A DNA stretch of 6,295 bases from the NCBI GenBank assembly GCA_945292135.1, contig CALYRA010000083.1, positions 1 to 6,295 on the forward strand. The letters run 5' to 3'. The position numbers were made by a program, and so were the translations under genes. Source of the stretch: an uncultured Dysgonomonas sp. GTDB taxonomy: Bacteria > Bacteroidota > Bacteroidia > Bacteroidales > Dysgonomonadaceae. The notes under the pieces are model-generated. The model did not search any database, was not told the origin of the DNA, and saw nothing but the letters and a program-made list of their open reading frames with translations. This document shows positions 1 through 6,295 of the stretch, one piece after another. Positions within the stretch are counted from its first letter, which is position 1. Every line of letters starts with the position of its first letter.

Positions 1-2827
1 TCACATCGACAGATTTCCCTTCGTATTGAACGGGCGACGCTGAATGCTTTTTCCCGTCTATGCTAATCCATTCGATACTGAATGTCCGTTTCTGAGGCAT
101 TCCCGTATATTCTCCTTTTGTATCTCCGATCGTTAATGTCTTGTTCTTTTCATTATATTTCAGGTTTATGGTTAAATATGATCCTTTTTCATAGTTATAG
201 TTTGTCCCTTCGTCTTCATATATAATAAATTCTCCATCGGCACCGGTGTAGACTTGTAACAGCATATCATCATTTTGGGATTGTTTGGTTGTCTGTATAT
301 CGCGCCCGATTGGCAATATCGCGCCTTCGCGAACAAATAATGGTATACGTCCGTATGGAGCATCTACATTGAGCGTTTGCCCTCCATTGATATGTTTTTT
401 TGATTCGAAGTCGTACCAGTTGCTACGTTGTGGAAAGTATACATTACGCTCACGGGATTTGTATTTGTATACGGGGCAAACCATAATATTGGGACCAAAC
501 ATATATTGGTCGCTTATATTGTGAGTGTTAGCGTCATTATTGAAATCCATAACTAATGCTCGCATAATGGTATAGTCATCGAAGTATGTCATACCAGCAA
601 GCGAGTAGATATATGGCATCAGACGATAGCGTAATTTTGTATAGTAGACCATGCTTTCGTAAGCCGGATGACCTGCGGGAGAAATATTATATATTTCACG
701 GTAAGGATATTGTCCATGACTGCGAAACAAAGGACAAAACGCGCCGAACTGAAACCAACGCGCATTTAGTTCGCGCCATTCGTTCAAATCTTCCGATCCT
801 TCTTTAGCTATTTCATAACGTTTTTCTACACAGAAACCGCCTATATCCATTGTCCAATACGGTATACCTGAAAGAGCAAAGTTAAGTCCCGCCGATATTT
901 GAGCCTTCATATCCTCCCAGCGTGTACCTATATCTCCGCTCCATGTTGCAGTAGAGTATCTTTGCAATCCGGCAAAGCCCGAACGGGTAAGTAAGAATAC
1001 TCGCTCGTCTGGATTGACCGATCGTTGACCTTCGTATATTGCCATTGCATTGACAAGGGCATAGGTATTGAAATATTCGGTAGACGATCCTAAAGCGGTA
1101 GGGTTAATCAGTTGTTTACGGTATTGCATACTTGCGTTCGACAAGATATCAGGTTCTGAAGCATCCATCCACCATGCGTCGATACCTTTAGAATATAATT
1201 TATCGTTTATCTGCTGCCAAAAGAGTTTACGCGCGCCTTCGCTGTATGCGTCATAGAATCCGCCGATGTAGCCTTTACCTATCCAGTCGCGTATACTGTC
1301 TTTTACGGCACGGTTAAACATCCAGCCTTTTTGGTCGAATGCTTTATAGTGGTCTGTCGTATGATAGAATTTAGGCCATACCGATATCATTATACGTGAA
1401 TCCATTTCGTGCACTTTATCTATCATTCCTACGGGGTCGGGAAAATGTGCCGTATCAAAATCATGGCTGCCCCAACTATCTTGCGGCCAATATGACCAAT
1501 CAAGTACTATATTGTCGAGTGGAATATTCCTTTTACGATATTCGGCGACTGTCTCTAAGAGTTCATTTTGAGTTTTGTAACGTTCACGGCTTTGCCAAAA
1601 ACCCAAAGCCCATTTAGGCATTATCGGCGATTTGCCGGTCAATGTACGGTAACCGCTTATAACCTGATCTATATTATTTCCATGAATAAAATAATAATCA
1701 ATCCGGTCACCCATTTCCGACCATAACGACAACTTATTTTGTTCCGTATCGGGACGAGGGCTTAGGGCTTTCAGACTAATATAGGATATTCCTCCATCGG
1801 GTTTCCAGTCGAGTTTTATTTTATGTTTTCTCCCTTTTTCGAGGTTTACCGTAAATTTGTAGCTATTAGGATTCCATGCTGTACGCCATCTTTCGGGTAC
1901 GACTTCTTTTCCATCTATATACAATTTTGTATATCCGGCATAGTAAAGGATGAAACGGTAAATTCCGCTTTCAATGGGTTCTATTTCTCCCTCCCAGACT
2001 ATACGCGAGTTATAAAACGGAAAATCGGCAGGAAATTTCTTTACGGTTTCCAGATTTTCATAATCTATTTGCTTTTCGCTCCGTTCGACAAATACTTTTT
2101 GGGGATCCGCATTTATCATATAGGTTGCTGTCAATCCGCCTTCAGTTCCGTATTTATCATATAATTTGAATTGATCTAAATCGGCATAATCGCGGGTGTC
2201 TCCAAATTTTGTTAAAGAATAGTTATCCCATAATATGCCATAGTTTTTTGAAGATACAACAAAAGGAACGGATACTTTGGTATTATACTGAAAGAGGACT
2301 TCATTCTTACCTTTATAATTGAACTCATCGGCTTGATGCTGTCCTAATCCATAGTAAGCCTCATCCGCATCCGATTCGAAAACCTGCCTGATAGCGTATG
2401 CTTTGTATCCGTCGACTTCCATCTTCGTGAAGTTCTTTCCTCCTCCTTTATTTTCGGTTAAAAGCGCTTTTCCATTTTTATCGGTGAAAACGACTTCTCC
2501 TGTAAGGAGTGAAACCGTAGCTGTCAGTGATGAAGTCTTAAGGGTTACTTCATTTTCGGATTCGCTAACTGTCCATCCATCTTTTAATGTTTCTTTATAG
2601 CTTGTTATCAGGCTTTCTTTTTTTGTGAAATCGGTGTTCGTAATTGCCTCTACATGGATAATATCATCGGTAATGACCTGAAGTTTGATCTTCTTAGCGG
2701 CATCTGTTTCTTTGTTATTTATCGCAATAATAATTCCATCGTCTGTTTTCGTGACGGATGAACCGCAATTGCAAAGAATAAATAGCGAGATAAGAGGTAC
2801 TAAAATGTAGTTCCATTTCTTTTTCAT
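1..2827 (-). CDS. GH31 glycoside hydrolase, probable lipoprotein alpha-xylosidase (3' end beyond window)
   Basis: The protein probably removes alpha-linked xylose from the non-reducing end of xyloglucan oligosaccharides, most likely in the periplasm. From the ATG at 2827-2825 I read 942 codons without a stop, running off the left edge; the C-terminal end is probably close. The N-terminus (MKKKWNYILVPLISLFILCNCG) is a lipoprotein-type signal with C21, or less likely C19, as the acylated cysteine. An N-terminal beta-sandwich follows, with GLGQHQ at 160-165. A PA14-like insert spans about 260-358. The (beta/alpha)8 barrel starts near MPKW (403-406), with D443 in LDWSYW, the predicted nucleophile D555 in WWMDASEPD, the predicted acid/base D632 in TWSGDIG, and H704 in FRSHGQ. 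C-terminal beta domains include FVREGAILP (831-839). A PA14 insert and a DASEPD rather than DMNE nucleophile loop are known from xyloglucan alpha-xylosidases such as BoGH31A and CjXyl31A. GH31 membership is very secure. The alpha-xylosidase assignment is inference; an alpha-glucosidase is the alternative. Confidence 0.93.
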   Translation of the reverse strand, partial: MKKKWNYILVPLISLFILCNCGSSVTKTDDGIIIAINNKETDAAKKIKLQVITDDIIHVEAITNTDFTKKESLITSYKETLKDGWTVSESENEVTLKTSSLTATVSLLTGEVVFTDKNGKALLTENKGGGKNFTKMEVDGYKAYAIRQVFESDADEAYYGLGQHQADEFNYKGKNEVLFQYNTKVSVPFVVSSKNYGILWDNYSLTKFGDTRDYADLDQFKLYDKYGTEGGLTATYMINADPQKVFVERSEKQIDYENLETVKKFPADFPFYNSRIVWEGEIEPIESGIYRFILYYAGYTKLYIDGKEVVPERWRTAWNPNSYKFTVNLEKGRKHKIKLDWKPDGGISYISLKALSPRPDTEQNKLSLWSEMGDRIDYYFIHGNNIDQVISGYRTLTGKSPIMPKWALGFWQSRERYKTQNELLETVAEYRKRNIPLDNIVLDWSYWPQDSWGSHDFDTAHFPDPVGMIDKVHEMDSRIMISVWPKFYHTTDHYKAFDQKGWMFNRAVKDSIRDWIGKGYIGGFYDAYSEGARKLFWQQINDKLYSKGIDAWWMDASEPDILSNASMQYRKQLINPTALGSSTEYFNTYALVNAMAIYEGQRSVNPDERVFLLTRSGFAGLQRYSTATWSGDIGTRWEDMKAQISAGLNFALSGIPYWTMDIGGFCVEKRYEIAKEGSEDLNEWRELNARWFQFGAFCPLFRSHGQYPYREIYNISPAGHPAYESMVYYTKLRYRLMPYIYSLAGMTYFDDYTIMRALVMDFNNDANTHNISDQYMFGPNIMVCPVYKYKSRERNVYFPQRSNWYDFESKKHINGGQTLNVDAPYGRIPLFVREGAILPIGRDIQTTKQSQNDDMLLQVYTGADGEFIIYEDEGTNYNYEKGSYLTINLKYNEKNKTLTIGDTKGEYTGMPQKRTFSIEWISIDGKKHSASPVQYEGKSVDV
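1751..2048 (-). other. PA14-like domain inserted in the GH31 N-terminal region
   Basis: Roughly residues 260-358 of the GH31 protein interrupt the usual GH31 N-terminal sandwich. They run from FPADFPFYNSRIVWEGEIEP through GIYRF, a YYAGYTKLYIDGK segment and HKIKLDW to ISLKALSP. The alternation of an exposed strand, 'G.YRF', 'a.. klyIDGk' and 'h.ikldw' is typical of PA14 domains. In characterised xyloglucan alpha-xylosidases this insertion helps bind long oligosaccharide substrates. The boundaries are estimated by eye. Confidence 0.75.
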
Positions 2828-2861
2828 AATATAGATTTTTTGAGTTAGATTTATTTTGAAA

Positions 2862-2869
2862 CAAAAATA
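2862..2869 (-). promoter_or_regulatory. Candidate -7 element for the GH31 gene
   Basis: Read on the minus strand this is TATTTTTG, a full match to the Bacteroidota -7 consensus TAnnTTTG. It lies 34 bases before the GH31 ATG, which would give a short leader of roughly 30 bases. I found no clear TTG/TTTG -33 element at the usual distance upstream. In such AT-rich DNA a chance match is possible. Confidence 0.4.
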
Positions 2870-2938
2870 TTGGTATTGAAGAAAAAATTTCCGTCGTTTT
2901 GTTTATGATACGGGTATAATCTGATTGGTTGAAGGGGC

Positions 2939-2950
2939 GGAAATGTTTCC
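2939..2950. repeat. Short interrupted palindrome, possible operator
   Basis: The arms GGAAA and TTTCC flank a central TG. The site sits near the middle of the intergenic region, about 70 bp from the candidate GH31 -7 element and about 60 bp from the candidate HTCS -7 element. A related sequence, GAAAAAATTTCC at 2881-2892, matches it at 9 of 12 positions in direct orientation, 58 bp apart. Position and repetition suggest a regulator site, but the arms are only 5 bases and could be chance. Confidence 0.2.
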
Positions 2951-3010
2951 ATAGACGGGCGAAAATGCTAATACGCAATAGTTGAATATATGAATATGAA
3001 ACGATTTGAT

Positions 3011-3018
3011 TAAATTTG
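3011..3018 (+). promoter_or_regulatory. Candidate -7 element for the HTCS gene
   Basis: TAAATTTG is a full match to the Bacteroidota -7 consensus TAnnTTTG. It ends 30 bases before the HTCS ATG at 3049, so the transcript would start around 3023-3026 with a leader of about 25 bases. The nearest upstream TTG (2982-2984, in GTTG) is 26 bases away, longer than the usual spacing of about 20, so the -33 element is weak or absent. The element also argues against using the upstream in-frame TTG at 3016 as a start codon, because that TTG lies inside it. Confidence 0.45.
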
Positions 3019-3048
3019 CTTATACAACCTAAATTTATACCTGCAACA

Positions 3049-6000
3049 ATGAAAAGAATACTCCTTCTCCTTTTCGTTTGGAATATAATTATACAGACAG
3101 TCTTATCTCAGATATATGATTTTTCCAGACTTGCAAATTCGGATGGATTGTCTAACAATCAGATTGAGGTAATATTTAAGGACAGTCGCGGTTTTATGTG
3201 GTTTGCGACCAACTCCGGATTGAACCGTTATGATGGACAGAGTTTCAAAATATACAGACCTGACAAAAGTGATCCGCAAAGTATCTCTACCGATAAGATA
3301 ACCTCTATACAGGAAGATGCTTCAGGCAATCTTTGGTTATTTAACAGAATCCTGAAATATGAAGTATATAATCCTGATATTGAGTCTTTCTTTTCAAATT
3401 CGGATAGTATATTAGCTACTTATGGTTTGCCGCCCAATCCTCAATTGATAAAATTTTGTTCTGAAAAAGATATCTATGCCTGTTATGGCGATACTGGTAT
3501 CTATTGGTACAACAATAAGACAAAGGCGGTGAAACACTTTTCGCAGGAGGAGAATAATCCGAAAACTTTCAGCGATGGCGAAATCGAAAAAATTGACGTT
3601 TCGGATAAGCATTTATGGGTATTGTTCAAAAATGGATTATTGGAGCGTTTGAATAAAGAAACACAAATGGTTGATTACCGTAATACATATTTCCGCGATC
3701 AGGCACATAATTCGACGATCGTAAAAAGTATAATGATCGATTCCGATGATGATCTTTGGCTTTATCCGGGTGTTGCCGATAAAGGAGCAGCTTTTCTGAA
3801 CATGAAAACATACGAATGGCAATTTTTGGATAAAGAATCTACCGGTTTATTGTCGAATAGCTTCGTACGATGTATTGTGCAGGATAAAAAAGGTTTGTTT
3901 TGGATCGGAACAGATCACGGCGGCATAAATATATTCGATAAACATAAAAATACCACGACTGTACTAAATAATGATATCTATGATGATAATTCGATCAGCC
4001 AAAATTCGATCATCAGCGAATTTTGCGACAATGATGGCATCGTTTGGGTAGGAACCTACAAGAATGGTATTTCGTACTATCATCCAAACATGTTCAAGTT
4101 TAGGAAACCCGAATTGTTTTACCAATTTCGCAGAGCCGCCAAGACATTCGATTGCAATAGTTTATATAAAGATCAAAATGACAATCTTTGGATTGGCACA
4201 AATGGATCGGGATTGATAAAATATAACGAGCAAAATCACAAAACCGAAAATTTCAGGCATAATATAAATGACTCGCACAGCATATCGTCTGATATTATTA
4301 CTTCCATTATAAGCGATCATCGACAAACGATATGGATAGGCACTTTTCTGGGAGGTATAAATGCTTTTGACGGTAAATCGTTCCGCCGTTACCAGATTGA
4401 TGAAAATAATCCAAATTCTCTTTCGAGCCGAAGCGTCTACGGCATTTCTGAAGATAAAGACAATAATCTTTGGATAGGCACTTTGGGAGGAGGCATTAAC
4501 AGACTGGATGATTCGCGTCTGATATTTACTCGCTATAATACTTTAAATGAACCGAATTTGCTATCAGATTTTATTTTGTCGATCTTCCGAAACAACAAAG
4601 AGGATATATATTTCTGTACGGACAGAGGACTGAATATAATCAATTGCAAAGAACAGATGAATCCTGTTTTTAATCAACTGGTATTGTCAGACTCGCTATC
4701 GAGCGCCATCTGTAACAATACGGTTATGGACAGACGCGGATTGTTATGGATAGCGACTGATAATGGAATTAATGTTTATAATCCGGAGACTAACGCCTTC
4801 AATTATATCAATAGCAAAAACGGGATACCTGATGAAGAAATTGTTTCGATTGTAGAAGATAATAATGGCAACATCTGGGCAGGAACCCGCAATGGATTGG
4901 TATATATAGAATGTTCGTACGCATCGAAGAAACTCGAATATACGCTTACTTATTTCGATACGAAGGATGGGCTTCCCAGCGCTGTATGTAATCTTAATGC
5001 CGCGTTTAAAGACAGAACGGGACAAATTTATATAGGTACGACTAAGGGCTATGTCTCATTCAATCCTGACAAAATTTCGTTTAACAAAATGGCGCCTAAA
5101 CCAAGATTTCCCGAATTATTGATTTCGAATCAGGTAATTCGACCGAATGTAAAGTATAAAGGAAGAGTAATTTTAAAACGGTCAATAATAGATATAAATG
5201 AAATAACATTAAAATATAACGAAACAAATTTTACTCTTGCCTTTTCGGCAATGAATTATATTCATCCCGAAAAAAATCAATACAGGTACAAATTGAAAGG
5301 TCTTGATAAAGATTGGACAACCACTAAGAAAGGATTGGGAACAGTGTCATATTCAAATCTTAATCCCGGAACATATAATTTGATTATATACGCCAGCAAT
5401 GATGACGGTATTTGGTCTGAAAATCCATTGGTAATGAAAATAGTTGTCACACCTCCTCTCTGGCTTTCGTGGTGGGCATATTTGATTTATTTTATACTAA
5501 TTTTATTGGTTGTATGGCTGTTTACAAAATATAAACTGAACAAACAGGAAACAGAGTTTAAGCAGACCCAAAAAGTACTTGAAGCGGAAAAAATGCATGA
5601 AGTAGATGAACTAAAATTCAAGTTCTTCACAAATATCAGCCATGAGTTTAAAACTCCCATAACGCTCATTCTTACACCTGTTGATAAATTATTAAAAAAT
5701 CCTGCAAACGAAGAACAAAAAAACTTACTCAATATAATCAGACGCAATGCTACCAATCTGCTCAACATGGTAAATGAGATTCTTGAATTCAGAAAACTTG
5801 ATCTCAATAAAGTCGGGTTAAATCTCGTGAAGAACGATATTATTTGTTTTATCCGCGATATATGTAACTCGTTTACCACTTTAGCTGCACAAAAGGATAT
5901 TCGTTTTACATTCACAAGTTATCTTGACAAATTATTTATTGAATTTGATCCCGACAAGATGAATAAAATCATTGTCAATTTGATTTCAAATGCTTTCAAG

Positions 6001-6267
6001 TTTACGGAAGAAGGAGAGGTAAATATTAGTGTCGGAATTAATGAAGAAATTGGTTCGGATAAGAAAAATATATTAATTAAAATTGCCGATACGGGTATTG
6101 GGATAGAAAAAAAATATTTGAACAAAATATTCGATCGTTTTTTCCGAATCGAAACTCAACACAAGGAAAATCCTTCGGGTACCGGCGTAGGACTTCATTT
6201 GGTGAGTGAATACGTGAAAATGCACGGTGGTGAAGTTATTGTAGAAAGCGAACCGGACAAAGGTTAG
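3049..6267 (+). CDS. Hybrid two-component system (HTCS) sensor kinase, interrupted by in-frame TAG
   Basis: HTCS proteins sense a periplasmic oligosaccharide and activate the cognate PUL from one polypeptide. From the ATG at 3049 the frame gives 1072 residues. A signal peptide (MKRILLLLFVWNIIIQTVLSQ) is followed by about 14 Reg_prop blades, enough for two seven-bladed propellers, over residues about 23-690; clear blades include FWIGTDHGG (W285) and LWIGTNGSG (W381). A Y_Y_Y domain covers about 720-803 and a membrane helix about 806-826. HisKA has H865 in NISHEFKTP. HATPase_c has an N box at 972-986 (N977, N981), DTGIGI at 1014-1019, the F box IFDRFF and GTGVGLHL at 1044-1051. Translation stops after EPDKG, before the ATPase domain's last strand. 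The receiver and AraC-type DNA-binding domains of the family, which usually bring it to about 1300-1400 residues, are not in this frame. Sensing of xyloglucan oligosaccharides is inferred only from the GH31 neighbour. The domain assignment is very secure; whether the gene is functional is uncertain. Confidence 0.93.
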   Translation: MKRILLLLFVWNIIIQTVLSQIYDFSRLANSDGLSNNQIEVIFKDSRGFMWFATNSGLNRYDGQSFKIYRPDKSDPQSISTDKITSIQEDASGNLWLFNRILKYEVYNPDIESFFSNSDSILATYGLPPNPQLIKFCSEKDIYACYGDTGIYWYNNKTKAVKHFSQEENNPKTFSDGEIEKIDVSDKHLWVLFKNGLLERLNKETQMVDYRNTYFRDQAHNSTIVKSIMIDSDDDLWLYPGVADKGAAFLNMKTYEWQFLDKESTGLLSNSFVRCIVQDKKGLFWIGTDHGGINIFDKHKNTTTVLNNDIYDDNSISQNSIISEFCDNDGIVWVGTYKNGISYYHPNMFKFRKPELFYQFRRAAKTFDCNSLYKDQNDNLWIGTNGSGLIKYNEQNHKTENFRHNINDSHSISSDIITSIISDHRQTIWIGTFLGGINAFDGKSFRRYQIDENNPNSLSSRSVYGISEDKDNNLWIGTLGGGINRLDDSRLIFTRYNTLNEPNLLSDFILSIFRNNKEDIYFCTDRGLNIINCKEQMNPVFNQLVLSDSLSSAICNNTVMDRRGLLWIATDNGINVYNPETNAFNYINSKNGIPDEEIVSIVEDNNGNIWAGTRNGLVYIECSYASKKLEYTLTYFDTKDGLPSAVCNLNAAFKDRTGQIYIGTTKGYVSFNPDKISFNKMAPKPRFPELLISNQVIRPNVKYKGRVILKRSIIDINEITLKYNETNFTLAFSAMNYIHPEKNQYRYKLKGLDKDWTTTKKGLGTVSYSNLNPGTYNLIIYASNDDGIWSENPLVMKIVVTPPLWLSWWAYLIYFILILLVVWLFTKYKLNKQETEFKQTQKVLEAEKMHEVDELKFKFFTNISHEFKTPITLILTPVDKLLKNPANEEQKNLLNIIRRNATNLLNMVNEILEFRKLDLNKVGLNLVKNDIICFIRDICNSFTTLAAQKDIRFTFTSYLDKLFIEFDPDKMNKIIVNLISNAFKFTEEGEVNISVGINEEIGSDKKNILIKIADTGIGIEKKYLNKIFDRFFRIETQHKENPSGTGVGLHLVSEYVKMHGGEVIVESEPDKG

Positions 6268-6295
6268 GTCTTCACCGTTAAGATAACTATTGTAG
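6265..6295 (+). pseudogene. In-frame stop and continued HTCS reading frame
   Basis: TAG at 6265-6267 follows ...SEPDKG. The same frame then reads VFTVKITIV up to the window end. In intact histidine kinases the G2 region is followed by a 'GxGSxFTVxIP' type strand, so the stop replaces the residue that is usually serine, and the flanking codons match the family without any shift. This points to one base substitution, for example TCG to TAG, rather than an indel or a natural terminus. The rest of the gene (receiver and HTH_AraC) would lie beyond 6295. A sequencing error would look identical. Confidence 0.7.

Larger units (their letters stand above)
2828..3048. promoter_or_regulatory. Divergent intergenic regulatory region
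   Basis: This 221-bp AT-rich stretch separates two start codons that point away from each other, so it must hold the 5' control signals of both genes. I see one TAnnTTTG-type element on each strand and no Shine-Dalgarno sequence before either ATG. A GC-richer patch lies near the middle (about 2931-2960) around an interrupted palindrome. No convincing small gene lies within it. If the HTCS regulates this locus, its binding site would be expected here or upstream of the locus's SusC/SusD genes, which lie outside the window. Confidence 0.7.

Noticed and set aside
1823..2164. 113-codon plus-strand open frame
   Set aside because: It is antisense to the PA14-like part of GH31, hydrophobic-aromatic by chance of antisense reading, and has no family resemblance.
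1..2827. Possible frameshift or internal stop in the GH31 gene
   Set aside because: Codon-by-codon reading of the minus strand from 2827 to 2 showed no stop and an uninterrupted run of family motifs.
2715..2978. 87-codon minus-strand open frame starting at 2978
   Set aside because: It overlaps the start of the GH31 gene in another frame and has no recognisable signal or domain; the GH31 frame with signal peptide and catalytic motifs explains this DNA.
3016..3048. In-frame upstream TTG start adding 11 residues to the HTCS
   Set aside because: The added residues would precede a normal signal peptide that begins at the ATG at 3049, and the TTG lies inside the candidate -7 element.
5487..5915. 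142-codon minus-strand open frame
   Set aside because: It is antisense to the HisKA region of the HTCS, and its Ser/Phe/Leu-rich composition is typical of antisense shadow frames.
6265..6267. TAG as a natural end of a stand-alone hybrid-less sensor kinase
   Set aside because: The frame continues immediately with the family's conserved last strand of the ATPase domain, so a natural terminus here would leave an incomplete fold.

Overview
This AT-rich window holds the facing starts of two divergently arranged genes and looks like part of a polysaccharide utilization locus (PUL) from a Bacteroidota (probably Bacteroidales) genome. The reasons are a hybrid two-component system (HTCS) sensor with two N-terminal propellers, a family largely confined to that phylum; a lipoprotein glycoside hydrolase beside it; no Shine-Dalgarno sequences; and TAnnTTTG-type promoter elements upstream of both genes. 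I cannot name the genus.

Left part (1-2827, minus strand): a continuous 942-codon reading frame that leaves the window at its C-terminus. It encodes a family GH31 glycoside hydrolase with a lipoprotein-type signal peptide, an inserted PA14-like domain and both GH31 catalytic aspartates (D555 and D632). The architecture and the nucleophile motif resemble the xyloglucan alpha-xylosidases of the BoGH31A/CjXyl31A type. Middle (2828-3048): a 221-bp divergent promoter region with one candidate -7 element per direction and a weak inverted/direct repeat pair. Right part (3049-6267, plus strand): the sensor and histidine-kinase half of an HTCS, with signal peptide, 14 Reg_prop blades, a Y_Y_Y domain, one membrane helix, HisKA and HATPase_c.

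The likely working scheme is that the HTCS propellers bind a periplasmic oligosaccharide, possibly a xyloglucan fragment, and the protein activates transcription of the locus. The GH31 enzyme would remove xylosyl residues from such oligosaccharides. The most notable feature is an in-frame TAG at 6265-6267. It interrupts the HTCS just before the last strand of the ATPase domain, and the same frame then continues with the residues expected of an intact family member up to the window end. The gene is therefore a nonsense-mutated HTCS, a sequencing error, or a recoded/readthrough case. It does not look like a naturally ending kinase. I saw no RNA genes, mobile elements, CRISPR arrays or terminators.
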